Source: Variovorax gossypii
GTDB taxonomy: Bacteria > Pseudomonadota > Gammaproteobacteria > Burkholderiales > Burkholderiaceae_C
DNA: 64,000 nt
Direction of reading: 5' to 3'
NCBI RefSeq assembly: GCF_003965815.1
Contig: NZ_RXOE01000002.1
Coordinates: 620,001-684,000, forward strand
The stretch's first letter is position 1. Every line of letters starts with the position of its first letter. Made by a program: the position numbers and the translations under genes. The notes beneath the pieces were generated by a model, which saw only the letters and a program-made list of their open reading frames with translations, was not told where the DNA came from and did not search any database. Shown piece after piece: positions 15,718 to 25,310 of this stretch.

Positions 15718-16023
15718 ATGAAATCCGATCGTCGCATTTTCATGCTGACGCTTGCAGCGACGGGGGCGGTCGCTTGCGCCTCCAGTTCGTTTGCGCAGGC
15801 ACTGCTCGATGAAAAGGACCCGCAGGCCGCAGCCCTCGGATATGTCGCAGACTCGGCCAAGGCCGACGCAAGGAAATACCCGAAGCACGACAACGCGCAG
15901 CTGTGCAACGGCTGCGCACTCTGGCAATCCAAGCCAACGGAGGCGCAGGGAAATTGCGCGCTGTTCGCGGGGAAACAGGTGAGTGCCAAAGGCTGGTGCA
16001 GCGCCTGGGCCAGGAAGGGCTAG
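15718..16023 (+). CDS. High-potential iron-sulfur protein (HiPIP)
   Basis: A 101-residue precursor. The N-terminus carries a twin-arginine-type signal (DRRIFMLTLAA) ending near SSFAQA, and the mature part holds four cysteines in the spacing C-x2-C-x13-C-x13-C, the HiPIP ligand pattern for a [4Fe-4S] cluster. HiPIPs are small periplasmic electron carriers that donate to respiratory or photosynthetic complexes. The ATG at 15718 is chosen because it gives the Tat motif at the start. It follows the small membrane gene and may share the FNR-type control site at 15474-15499. Confidence 0.92.
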   Translation: MKSDRRIFMLTLAATGAVACASSSFAQALLDEKDPQAAALGYVADSAKADARKYPKHDNAQLCNGCALWQSKPTEAQGNCALFAGKQVSAKGWCSAWARKG

Positions 16024-16033
16024 CACACGAGCA

Positions 16034-16058
16034 CTCAAGTATGGGCTGCGCACTTGAG
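16034..16058. terminator. Hairpin after the HiPIP gene
   Basis: CTCAAGT (16034-16040) pairs with ACTTGAG (16052-16058) across an 11-base loop, just after the HiPIP stop. No clear T-tract follows, so it may be a 3'-end stabilising hairpin rather than an intrinsic terminator. Confidence 0.3.
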
Positions 16059-16219
16059 CGGGTGCTTCCCTCGGACCGTCGGACTCTCCGAAGCGTTGAC
16101 TCTTGCTTTCTTCAGCACTTCAAGGCCACAGCGACGAGAAGGGCCGAGCGCCAGCCGAAGAGTTCACCCGGATAAGAAATGCGATCGAAAAGAGTCCGAC
16201 GGGCCGGCGGAAAGATGGC

Positions 16220-16238
16220 CCCCTGAAGGTACCAGGGG
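16220..16238 (-). terminator. Possible terminator of the minus-strand operon
   Basis: CCCCTG and CAGGGG form a 6-bp stem with a 7-base loop, 31 bases beyond the stop of the last gene of the leftward operon. On the minus strand it is followed by a weak run ATCTTTCC. Between this and the HiPIP gene I see no coding frame. Confidence 0.35.
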
Positions 16239-16268
16239 AGCCATGCGGCCCTCATTCGCCGCCGGTCG

Positions 16269-17369
16269 TCAGAGGTTCTTGGCGTAGAACGGCGCCAGCT
16301 TGCCAACCACGGTGTCCACATACCTGGGAACCCAGTAGGTCTCGATGTGCGTGGCGCCCTCGACCTTGAACAGTTCCTTGCTCTTCGCACCCGTCGCCTT
16401 CGCAAACGCTTCCTCGGTCATGTAGAGACTGTCGGCCTTGCTGCCGGCAATCATCAGCAGCGGCTGCTCTATCAGCTCGATCTGGTCGGTCGCGTCCCAA
16501 CGCATCAGGTCCAGCAGGCTGCTCGTGGTGTACCTGAAGGTGGAGCCGGGATGGGCGTGCGTCCGCCAGTAGTACTCGTAGCCCTGACGGTACATCTCGA
16601 AGGGCAGTGCAGCGATCTGCGCATCGGTCATGTCGGCATCGCCTGAGTAAAGAGGCGTTCCCCCTGCCATTTGCCGGGCGCGCGCGTCGGAAGCCTGCCT
16701 GAGGCGTTGCTGGATCGTGGCAATTTGCGAATCGGCGAAGCCGTTGCGACGCACACGGCCCGAATTGAACATGCTGAGCGTCGCGACCGACTTGAATCGC
16801 TTGTCGGTCTTTGCCGCGGACAGCGAATAGCCGCCACCGCCGCAGATCCCCAGCAGGCCGAGACGTTCGGCATCGACGCCCGGATAGGCGGTGATGAAGT
16901 CCGCCATGCCATGGATGTCCTCGATGCGGTTCGCCGGCTTGTCCACCGAACGCGGCTGCCCGCCGCTTCCGCCCTGGTATGCGGCATCGGCGGCAATGGT
17001 GACGTAGCCCGACTCCGCCAGCCGCTGCGCATACAGGCCGGCCGTCTGCTCCTTCACGCCGCCGTTCGGGTGCGCGACGACGACAGCGGCGTACTTCTTC
17101 TTCGGATCGAAGTTCGCAGGCGTGTAGACGTTGGCGACGATGTCCAGGCCGTCGAGCTTGTACTTCACCGGGTGGATGTTGACCTTGCCGGGTTCGTTGG
17201 CCGTGATGGCGCCGTCGTACACCAGCGTGAAGGGATTCTTCCTGTAGTCGGCGGCGACTGCGGAAAGGGGCATGGTCATTGCGGAGACTCCAGCGGTTGC
17301 GATCGAGAGGACGAGCGCAGAGGTTCCGAGGAACTCGCGCCTCTTTTCGTCGACGGTTTCGTGATTCAT
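16269..17369 (-). CDS. Tat-exported dienelactone-hydrolase-like alpha/beta hydrolase
   Basis: A 366-residue hydrolase. The N-terminus has a twin-arginine signal (KRREFLGTS followed by a hydrophobic stretch to about residue 39), so it is folded before export to the periplasm. The nucleophile elbow reads GICGGGG, with Cys in place of Ser, as in dienelactone hydrolases; the acid is probably in the IAGSKADS segment and the His in GATHIETY. A lid-like insertion lies between about residues 205 and 275. It is last in a five-gene operon and 55 bp after the preceding hydrolase gene. Substrate unknown; ester or lactone cleavage is inferred. Confidence 0.85.
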   Translation of the reverse strand: MNHETVDEKRREFLGTSALVLSIATAGVSAMTMPLSAVAADYRKNPFTLVYDGAITANEPGKVNIHPVKYKLDGLDIVANVYTPANFDPKKKYAAVVVAHPNGGVKEQTAGLYAQRLAESGYVTIAADAAYQGGSGGQPRSVDKPANRIEDIHGMADFITAYPGVDAERLGLLGICGGGGYSLSAAKTDKRFKSVATLSMFNSGRVRRNGFADSQIATIQQRLRQASDARARQMAGGTPLYSGDADMTDAQIAALPFEMYRQGYEYYWRTHAHPGSTFRYTTSSLLDLMRWDATDQIELIEQPLLMIAGSKADSLYMTEEAFAKATGAKSKELFKVEGATHIETYWVPRYVDTVVGKLAPFYAKNL

Positions 17370-17424
17370 TCAAACTCCAGTTCTTCATGCAGCCTCGCCG
17401 CACCGTGCGGCTGGGCAAGAGCAA

Positions 17425-18501
17425 TCAATCCAGCTTCTTCTCGGCCAGAAACTTCGACACCAGTTCGGCAATCTCGACGTTGTTCAGGTCGGACATCAGG
17501 AAGTGCGTGTTGCCGCGAACCCCGATCTCCGGGAGATGCACCAGGCGTGCATCGCCACCGTGCCTGTTGACGGCGTCCACCCAGAGCCGTGCCATGGCCA
17601 GCCGCACGCGCCAGTTGTCCTGGCCGCGCTCCGGGGTCGGCTCCACGGGGAAGTTGTCGCCGTAGTAGATGACGATGGGAATGCGGGTGAGCTTCTCGAA
17701 CTCCGCCTGCGACACCGCCTCGGGCGCCAGCGTGCCGGCAGCGCTGGGCATTGCCGGCGGCAATTCGCCCTGCGGAAAGATGAAGCCGCTGCCAGGTTCG
17801 AACGCGACGATGGCCTTGACGTTGGGGCTCCTGATCGCCGTCAGCCAGCCTGGCCCACCGCCCTGGGAGTGCGTGAACAGGATCGCCGGGCCGGTCTTCG
17901 CGAACAGTGCCGACATGGCGTCGGAAATCACGGCGGCGTCGTAGGGGCCGGTGTTGGGCGTGACCGAGCGGAAGAACTGCTCGAGGGTCTCCGGCTTGCG
18001 GTCGAACTGCACGTTGTCGAAGTAGCTCGGCCATTTGCCGATACGGAACTGGTCGAAGAACAGCTGATCGTTGGGCGTCGGCTCGATCGTTGTCGCGATG
18101 GTGCTGTTGCCGGCGCGCCCGCGCCGCGGCTGATCGACCAGATACACCGGGAAGCCGCGGCGCAGGAACAAGGTCTGGAATCCCTCGCGGCCGTCCGAGG
18201 TGCTCTCCCAGCTGCGTGCCGACTGGAAGGCGCCGTGCAGCATCACGATGGGCAACGCTTTCGGGTTCTGCGGGACTTGATAGAAGGCGTAGAGATGATC
18301 GCCGTGGAAGCTCTGGCCCGCGGCAGCCGGCTTGTTGTTGTCGTAGCTGCCGGGAGTCTTCAGGACCGTGCCGCCGACGGCGAAGCTCCCCTGGGCCTGG
18401 ATCGTCAGCGGGCCCGAGACGTTGCCGCGATGCATGGCACAACCGGTCAGCAGGCACGTCGTGGCGATGCTTGCGCTCAACAGGGTGCGGATGGCGCTCA
18501 T
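17425..18501 (-). CDS. Lipoprotein alpha/beta hydrolase
   Basis: A 358-residue hydrolase beginning with a lipoprotein signal (CLLTGCAM, lipobox LTGC). It shows the oxyanion region VMLHGAF, the nucleophile elbow THSQGG and a C-terminal GNTHFL that would supply the catalytic His. It is probably tethered to a membrane on the periplasmic side and acts on an ester or similar small molecule. Its ATG overlaps the stop of the preceding cupin-CMD gene (ATGA), so the two are translationally coupled. It is not closely similar to the next hydrolase despite being adjacent. Confidence 0.85.
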   Translation of the reverse strand: MSAIRTLLSASIATTCLLTGCAMHRGNVSGPLTIQAQGSFAVGGTVLKTPGSYDNNKPAAAGQSFHGDHLYAFYQVPQNPKALPIVMLHGAFQSARSWESTSDGREGFQTLFLRRGFPVYLVDQPRRGRAGNSTIATTIEPTPNDQLFFDQFRIGKWPSYFDNVQFDRKPETLEQFFRSVTPNTGPYDAAVISDAMSALFAKTGPAILFTHSQGGGPGWLTAIRSPNVKAIVAFEPGSGFIFPQGELPPAMPSAAGTLAPEAVSQAEFEKLTRIPIVIYYGDNFPVEPTPERGQDNWRVRLAMARLWVDAVNRHGGDARLVHLPEIGVRGNTHFLMSDLNNVEIAELVSKFLAEKKLD

Positions 18502-19700
18502 GTTCCATCCTTCGATGCGGCAGCAAGTGCCTGCACGAGCGCTTCGTTCGCGCGACCGGCGACTTCGGGACCGACCCCGTCGGCCAGCGCTTGTGTCAGT
18601 TGCCGCAACTGCGCGGCGCTCAAGCCCACGCGCAGACTCGCCCGCATATGCGAGCGCAACTGCGCCTGCGCGCCCGGAGTTGCAGCGAGCGCGCCGACAG
18701 TGGCCAGCTCGCGGCTTTGCCAGTCGAGGTTGTCGCGCTCGAAGATGTCGCCGAACAAGTGAGCTTGCAGGAACTGGTTGATGACGGGCGCGAACTCGAA
18801 CACGGCGCCCTGAACCGGCCCGCCGGAAATCTCGGTCTGGTTCGCCCGTCCCACCGAGACCAGTTCATTGCCCGCGGCAACCACCCGAGCGGCCTCCCGG
18901 CCCTGCGCGTCGTGAATGCCTCGCTGCTTGCGCGTCTCCACGACCTTCAGCAGTTCGCCGAGCGCGTTGAGGCTTCTGGGGAAACCCGCGTAGGCATACA
19001 ACTGCACCAGAACTTCCTTGGCCTCGCTGAGGGTCAACCCCGCATCCAGGCCGCGATTCAACGCGGCGTTGAGCCTGGGCATGTCGCTGGTTGCAGTGAA
19101 CGCGGCAATCAGCGGAAGGGCTTGTTGCCTGGCAGACAGCGTTTCGGACCGGGGATATGCACGTGCCGCCGCCCGTGGCGTGTCGCCGGCGGCAGCACCA
19201 ATACCGGCGCTGGCCAGGGCGGCCCGGTAGTCCTGGTCGGAGACCTTGTCCTGCCAGGTCACCGAGATGCCATCTTCCTTCTCCGCGATGGCGACATGGG
19301 TCATCGCGCCGTCGGGGCCGGCACCATGCCAGTGGCGCACATTGGCGGGAATGGTGACGACGTCGCCGGGACGGATGGCCTGGGCGGCTTGCCCCTGCTG
19401 CTGCACCATGCCCAGCCCGGCCGTGACGATCAGCGTCTGCCCCAGCGGGTGGGTGTGCCATGCCGTGCGAGACCCCGCCTCGAAGCTCACCGTTGCGCCG
19501 CTGGCTCTTCCGGGCGGCAGCGCCTGGAACGGCGAGCTGATGCGCGCGATGCCGGTGAAGTTCTCCGTTGCGCCTGTGGCGACCGGCGAGGACGACGCCC
19601 TGCGCACCTCCACGATCGGCGGCGCGACGGCATCGGCGGGAGCCTGCGCTCCGGCGGCAGCTGCCGCGCCGCTGATGGCCATGCAAAGCAGTGATTTCAC
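18498..19700 (-). CDS. Exported cupin plus carboxymuconolactone-decarboxylase-fold protein
   Basis: A 400-residue protein. A short signal peptide (MKSLLCMAISGAAAAAGAQA) leads to a cupin domain at about 30-150, with metal-binding motifs WHTHPLGQTL and IPANVRHWHGAGP. Two AhpD/CMD-like helical domains follow at about 190-290 and 310-395; neither has a CxxC, so peroxidase activity is unlikely. The GTG at 19700 is chosen because it overlaps the stop of the preceding transporter gene (GTGA). Similar fusions are annotated as cupin/CMD proteins with lyase or isomerase roles. Function here is unknown, but the context suggests small-molecule processing in the periplasm. Confidence 0.82.
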   Translation of the reverse strand: MKSLLCMAISGAAAAAGAQAPADAVAPPIVEVRRASSSPVATGATENFTGIARISSPFQALPPGRASGATVSFEAGSRTAWHTHPLGQTLIVTAGLGMVQQQGQAAQAIRPGDVVTIPANVRHWHGAGPDGAMTHVAIAEKEDGISVTWQDKVSDQDYRAALASAGIGAAAGDTPRAAARAYPRSETLSARQQALPLIAAFTATSDMPRLNAALNRGLDAGLTLSEAKEVLVQLYAYAGFPRSLNALGELLKVVETRKQRGIHDAQGREAARVVAAGNELVSVGRANQTEISGGPVQGAVFEFAPVINQFLQAHLFGDIFERDNLDWQSRELATVGALAATPGAQAQLRSHMRASLRVGLSAAQLRQLTQALADGVGPEVAGRANEALVQALAAASKDGT

Positions 19701-21142
19701 GAGAGCGCCTCCTGTGGCTGTGGCTGTGATTGAGCGCCGCGGCGCGGCAAGACGATGAAGGCCCAGGACACGAGCAGCGCCAGCCCGAGCAGCAAGGCGC
19801 CTGTGTTCATGACCGCTGAAATCCTGTGGGCAAGAGCCGCGGCACTGTCGTGCGCGGCGGGGGGCGCCGCGCTCGCGAAGACGAGCACCAGCAAGCCCAG
19901 CCCCAGGGCCCCGCCCAGCTGATGTGCGACGTTGACCATTCCCGATGCCGCACCGGCGTCTTCGGGAGCGACCCCCGCCACGCCTGCAGCGGTCAGCGGT
20001 GCCAGCAGCAGGCCCTGGCCCAGGCCGATGAGGAGCATGGGTGGCGCAACGTGCATCCAGTAGCTCGAGTGGGCATCGGCCAGCCCCAGCCACAGCAGGC
20101 CAAGGACACCCAGCAGCAAGCCCACGAGAAGCAGCTTCTCGTTGCCGAAGCGCCGGGCCAGCCTGGGAACGGCCATGGCCGAAGCGAAGTTGGGCAGCGT
20201 GACGGGCAGGAAAGCGAGGCCTGCCTGCAGGGGCCGCAGGTGCAGCACGCCCTGCAGGAACTGCGTGGAGAAGAACCAGAAGCCGACGGCACCGCCAAGG
20301 AAGAGCATGCGGGCGAGATAGGCACCCGCGCGTGCGCGGCTCGCCAGCAGGCGCAGGGGCAGGATCGGCTGGCGGACGCGGCGCTCGATCCACACGAATG
20401 CGGCAATCATCAGGACACCGCCGACCAGTGCGGCCTGTGCCCGGGCGTCGGCCCATCCAGCGTCGGCCGCGCGCACCAGCCCGTAGACCAGCGCCGTCAT
20501 TCCCAGGGTGGAGCTGACCGCTCCGCCCAGGTCGAAACGGCCTGCCTGCCTCGGCGTCTCCGAGATGTGCCGGCAGGCCGCGACGATCAGCAGCAGGCCG
20601 ATGGGCAGGTTGATGAAGAAGCCGGCGCGCCACGAAACCAGGTCTGCGAACAGGCCTCCCAGCACCAGTCCCAGCGTGGCCCCCACGCCGGCCGCCGCGG
20701 CGTACATGGACAGGGCGCGGTTGCGCGCGGGGCCTTCGGCGAAATGCGTCGACAGCAGCGCCAGGGTCGAAGGGGCCAGGACGGCGGCACCGGCGCCCTG
20801 GATGGCGCGGGCCGTGAGCAGCCAGGCTGCCGACGGGGCCACGCCGATCGCCAGCGATGCCAGCGTGAACAACGAGAGCCCGACGACGAACATGCGCCGT
20901 CGGCCCATGATGTCGCCCGCGCGCGCTCCCAGCAGCAGCAGGCCGCCGAAGGCCAGGGTGTAGGCATTGGTCACCCACGAAAGCTGTGCGGCACTGAAGC
21001 CGAGGCTTGCCTGGATGCGAGGCAGGCCCGTGATGACGATGGAGATGTCCACCACGATCATCAGGTAGCTGGCCACGATGATCGCCAGCACGGTGCCGGC
21101 CTTCCGGCCCGGCAAAGGGGTGGGGGTGTCGACGACGTTCAT
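19697..21142 (-). CDS. DHA2-family (EmrB/QacA) major facilitator exporter
   Basis: A 481-residue, very hydrophobic transporter with about 14 membrane segments. The motif DxxIVITGLPRIQ in helix 1 (here DISIVITGLPRI) and GARAGDIMGRRR between helices 2 and 3 are hallmarks of drug:H+ antiporters of the DHA2 group. It would export a small amphipathic compound. It follows the aldo/keto reductase gene with a 9-bp gap and overlaps the cupin gene by 4 bp (GTGA), so it is in the same operon and probably exports or protects from the compound that the operon's enzymes handle. Confidence 0.9.
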   Translation of the reverse strand: MNVVDTPTPLPGRKAGTVLAIIVASYLMIVVDISIVITGLPRIQASLGFSAAQLSWVTNAYTLAFGGLLLLGARAGDIMGRRRMFVVGLSLFTLASLAIGVAPSAAWLLTARAIQGAGAAVLAPSTLALLSTHFAEGPARNRALSMYAAAAGVGATLGLVLGGLFADLVSWRAGFFINLPIGLLLIVAACRHISETPRQAGRFDLGGAVSSTLGMTALVYGLVRAADAGWADARAQAALVGGVLMIAAFVWIERRVRQPILPLRLLASRARAGAYLARMLFLGGAVGFWFFSTQFLQGVLHLRPLQAGLAFLPVTLPNFASAMAVPRLARRFGNEKLLLVGLLLGVLGLLWLGLADAHSSYWMHVAPPMLLIGLGQGLLLAPLTAAGVAGVAPEDAGAASGMVNVAHQLGGALGLGLLVLVFASAAPPAAHDSAAALAHRISAVMNTGALLLGLALLVSWAFIVLPRRGAQSQPQPQEALS

Positions 21143-21151
21143 GGCCCTTGC

Positions 21152-22126
<975 letters not shown>

Positions 22127-22128
22127 TC

Positions 22129-23091
22129 ATGGCGATCAACGAACTTCGGTCCATCACGACCTTCATCAAGGCGGCGGAGCTGGGCAGCCTGCGCAAGGCG
22201 GCGCTCGCGCTGGGCATCAGCCCCCAGGCGGCGAGCAAGGCGCTGGCCCAGCTGGAGGCGCATCTGGATGCGCGCCTGTTCCATCGCACGACGCGCGTGA
22301 TGTCGCTGACCGATGCGGGGCAACGTCTGTTCGAAGACGTGCAGCCCTCGGTGCTGGGAATGCAGCGGGCGCTGCAGACGGCCAGGACCGCGAAGGACGA
22401 GTTCGCCGGCCCTCTCCGGATCACGGGGCCGCGCACGACGTTCCAGCCGATTCTCTGGCGTCTGGTGGAGGAGTTCTGCGACCTGCATCCGGGCATACAG
22501 CCCGACGTGCTGCTGGAGGACCGGATCGGCAACTGGGTGGAGGACCGTGTCGACGTGGGTTTCCGGCTCGGGCCGTCACCCCATGAAGGGGTCATCGCGC
22601 GGCGGCTGTTTCCCGTGCAGTTGCCGATCTGCGGGGCACCGTCGTACTTCCAGCGGCACGGCGTGCCGGACTCCCTGGCTGACCTCGCCTCGCACCGCTG
22701 CAGCGCCTATCGGCATCCGAGCACGGGGAAGGTTCTTCCATGGCGCGTGAGGATCGGCGACCAGGCTGTCGACCAGCCCGTCGTGCCGGCGATCTGCAGC
22801 AACGACGAGTTGTTCGAACTGCAGGCCGTCCTGGCGGGCAAGGTGCTCGGCCAGCTCGCAGGCGTGACGGCCGCGCCCTATATCCGCTCGGGCCAGCTGG
22901 TCCCCGTCCTCGTCGACCACATGCCCAACTACGCCAACTACTTCGTGTACTTCGGCAGCAGGTCTTCGCAGCCGATGCGCGCACGCGCGTTCATCGACCT
23001 TGCGGTCCAGCGACTCGGCGATCGCTCGGAGTACGTGCTCACCGAGAGGGAGCTGCAGGCCGGCCGGCGGCGAGCGCGCACCGGCAGGTGA
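22129..23091 (+). CDS. LysR-family regulator of the AKR operon
   Basis: A 320-residue LysR regulator. The helix-turn-helix lies in the first 65 residues (GSLRKAALALGISPQAASKALAQLE), with the usual FHRTTR wing after it; the rest is the inducer-binding domain, here CrgA-like. The ATG at 22129 is preceded by a GAGGA site and the longer frame adds only [16 protein letters not shown]. It is divergent from the aldo/keto reductase operon with 125 bp between, the classic LysR arrangement, so it probably controls that operon and itself. Confidence 0.9.
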   Translation: MAINELRSITTFIKAAELGSLRKAALALGISPQAASKALAQLEAHLDARLFHRTTRVMSLTDAGQRLFEDVQPSVLGMQRALQTARTAKDEFAGPLRITGPRTTFQPILWRLVEEFCDLHPGIQPDVLLEDRIGNWVEDRVDVGFRLGPSPHEGVIARRLFPVQLPICGAPSYFQRHGVPDSLADLASHRCSAYRHPSTGKVLPWRVRIGDQAVDQPVVPAICSNDELFELQAVLAGKVLGQLAGVTAAPYIRSGQLVPVLVDHMPNYANYFVYFGSRSSQPMRARAFIDLAVQRLGDRSEYVLTERELQAGRRRARTGR

Positions 23092-23109
23092 TGCCCGAGT
23101 TGCATTGCC

Positions 23110-24009
23110 CTAGGCCGCGAGTCCCAGCGACGGCAGGTTCTCGGCCGCGAAATCCGCGAACAGCTTCGCGCGGGCGAAGCTGCCCCGGGCCGAAGGCCAT
23201 ACCGCGTGAACCGGAGTCTTCGGTGACTCGAACTCCGTCAGCACCAGCTCGACACCGCCGCCGTCGAGCAGATGGCGGATCTGCCACAGCGGCGTGAAGC
23301 AGAGTCCCAGGCCGCCGGTGGCCGCCGCATAGAGCGCGGCCGTGTTGTCGGACCTGAAGCGCCCCGACACCTTCACACGCCGCAGCCGGCCTTCGATGGT
23401 GAACGGCCAGTTGGCATCGTTGCCGTGCGTCGTGCGCACCAGGCACTGGTGTTCGGCCAGGTCCTCGGGTCGTCGCGGGCGGCCGTGTCGCTCGAAGTAG
23501 TCGGTCGCACCGAACACCACGAGCCGCAGCTCGCCGAGCCGCCGCGCCGCCAGTTCGGAGTCGGGCAGTTCGCCGATGCGGATCGCGAGATCGATGTCGC
23601 CCTCGATCAGGTCGACGAAGCGGTCGGAGGCGGTGAGCTCCACCTCCATGCCCGGATAGCGCTGCATGAACGCGCCGATCAGCGGCACCACGAAGGCCGG
23701 CGCGAACTGCACGGGCGCGGCCACGCGCAGCAGGCCGCGGGGCGCGCTCGACTGGGTGCTCGCATCCTCGGCGGCCGCGTCGAATTCCGCCAGCGCGGCC
23801 TGTACGCGCCGGTGGTAGGCCAGGCCTACCTCGGTGGTGGACGACTGCCGCGTGGTCCGCCGGATCAGTTGCACGCCGAGGCTTCGCTCGAGCTCGTTCA
23901 GCGAGCGGTTGATGGACTGCACCGAGCGCCCCAGCTGGCGCGCCGCCGCGCTCTGGCTGCCGAGCTCGACGATGGCGACGAAGGCGCGGATGTCCTGAAT
24001 CTGGTCCAT
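23110..24009 (-). CDS. LysR-family regulator
   Basis: A 299-residue LysR regulator of the same CrgA-like type as its neighbour, with HTH residues GSQSAAARQLGRSVQSINRSL and the wing LIRRTTRQ. The start MDQIQDIRAF at 24009 matches family N-termini better than the longer frame. It ends 18 bp from the converging LysR gene and is divergent from the NmrA-like gene, 126 bp away, which it probably regulates. Confidence 0.9.
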   Translation of the reverse strand: MDQIQDIRAFVAIVELGSQSAAARQLGRSVQSINRSLNELERSLGVQLIRRTTRQSSTTEVGLAYHRRVQAALAEFDAAAEDASTQSSAPRGLLRVAAPVQFAPAFVVPLIGAFMQRYPGMEVELTASDRFVDLIEGDIDLAIRIGELPDSELAARRLGELRLVVFGATDYFERHGRPRRPEDLAEHQCLVRTTHGNDANWPFTIEGRLRRVKVSGRFRSDNTAALYAAATGGLGLCFTPLWQIRHLLDGGGVELVLTEFESPKTPVHAVWPSARGSFARAKLFADFAAENLPSLGLAA

Positions 24010-24135
24010 GGATTCTTCCGATCTGGATGAAGGTCTTTGGCGGTGGCCGCGCATTCACGCGCGCCGGGTCCGTTCGTATCTTTGGGACACCGCGGCCCGG
24101 TGCCGCTCACTCACTGATTGATCGAGGAATCATCC

Positions 24136-25005
24136 ATGGAAGAACATAGACCCACGGTGCTGGTGGTCGGCGCCACCGGCCGCGTTGCCGGGCTCGTGGT
24201 GCCCGAGCTGGCCAGGCGCGGCGCCACGGTGCGCGCACTGGTGCGCGACGAGCGAGGCCGGCAAAAGGCGGTCGACAACGGCGCGGCCGAGGCCGTCGTC
24301 GCGGACCTGCGCGATCCGGCGAGCCTGCGTCGCGCGGCTGAAGGCGCGGACGGCGTATTCCACATCGGCCCCGCCTTCCAGCCGGACGAGGCACGGATGG
24401 GCTGCAACCTCGTCGCCGCAGCGCAGGAGGCGGGCGTGCGCAAGTTCGTGTTCTCGTCGGTGATCCAGCCGACGCACGGCACGCTCGCGAACCATGCGAG
24501 CAAGGTGCCGGTGGAGACCGCGCTGTTCGAATCCGAGCTCGAATACACGCTGCTGCATCCGGCCAACTTCTTCCAGAACCTGCGCGGCGCGTGGCCCGGC
24601 ATCGTGCGTGACGGCGTCTTCGCCGAGCCCTATCCGGTCGACACGCGGATCGCGCGCGTGGACTACCGCGACGTCGCCGAGGTCGCGGCCATCGCGCTGA
24701 CCGAAGACCGGCTCGCCTACGGCTCGTTCGAGCTGTGCGCGCCCGGGCGTTTCAACCGCAGGGAGATCGTCGCGATGGCGGGCGAGGCGCTCGGCCGGCC
24801 GGTGGCGGCGCGGGAGATCGATTTCGACGACTGGGCCGAGCTGACGCGCCCGCCCTACGACGCGCGCCAGCTGCTGCTGCTGTCGAAGGTGCACGCGCAC
24901 TATGCGACGCACGGGCTGGGCGGCAACGCCCTCGTGCTCGAGGCCATCCTCGGCCGGCCGCCGCGCACGCTGGCGCAATACATCGGCGAGCTGGCCGCAT
25001 CATGA
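24136..25005 (+). CDS. NmrA-like NAD(P)-binding protein
   Basis: A 289-residue atypical short-chain dehydrogenase-type protein. The N-terminal VLVVGATGRVAGLVVP is the Rossmann motif GxxGxxG, and the chain then follows the NmrA/isoflavone-reductase-like pattern (FSSVIQPTH, LHPANFFQNL). Such proteins act as NADP-dependent reductases or redox sensors. The ATG at 24136 has GAGGA about seven bases upstream. It overlaps the DUF2798 gene by 4 bp (ATGA) and is divergent from the LysR gene. Confidence 0.88.
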   Translation: MEEHRPTVLVVGATGRVAGLVVPELARRGATVRALVRDERGRQKAVDNGAAEAVVADLRDPASLRRAAEGADGVFHIGPAFQPDEARMGCNLVAAAQEAGVRKFVFSSVIQPTHGTLANHASKVPVETALFESELEYTLLHPANFFQNLRGAWPGIVRDGVFAEPYPVDTRIARVDYRDVAEVAAIALTEDRLAYGSFELCAPGRFNRREIVAMAGEALGRPVAAREIDFDDWAELTRPPYDARQLLLLSKVHAHYATHGLGGNALVLEAILGRPPRTLAQYIGELAAS

Positions 25006-25253
25006 GCCGCAACATCGGAAAGCTGCCCGCGCGCTACGCGGCCATCGTCATGCCGCTGCTGCTGTCGATCTTCATGTCGTGCATCGTGGCCGGCATCGCC
25101 ACGCTCAGGAGCATGGGCTTCGCCGAGGGGCTGCTGCGGATGTGGATGTCGACCTGGGGCGTCTCGTGGCTGGTCGCGTTTCCGTCGCTGCTGGTGGTGC
25201 TGCCGGTCGTGCGCCGCATCGTCGCGGCGACGGTGCAGAGCCCGCCGCGTTGA
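25002..25253 (+). CDS. DUF2798 membrane protein
   Basis: An 83-residue protein with two membrane segments (about residues 12-34 and 52-70) separated by a short loop with MWMSTWGVSW, the DUF2798 pattern. Its function is unknown. It overlaps the NmrA-like gene by 4 bp, so it is translated with it. Confidence 0.82.
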   Translation: MSRNIGKLPARYAAIVMPLLLSIFMSCIVAGIATLRSMGFAEGLLRMWMSTWGVSWLVAFPSLLVVLPVVRRIVAATVQSPPR

Positions 25254-25255
25254 GG

Positions 25256-25282
25256 AGACGCCGTGAGCCGTGGCGCGTCTTT
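25256..25282. terminator. Possible terminator between convergent genes
   Basis: AGACGC (25256-25261) pairs with GCGTCT (25275-25280) across a 13-base loop, then TT. It lies between the converging DUF2798 gene and the dioxygenase operon's last gene, so it may stop transcripts from one or both sides; the T-tract is very short. Confidence 0.3.
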
Positions 25283-25310
25283 CGTGCGATCGGCCCGGTC
25301 CTTCGACCGT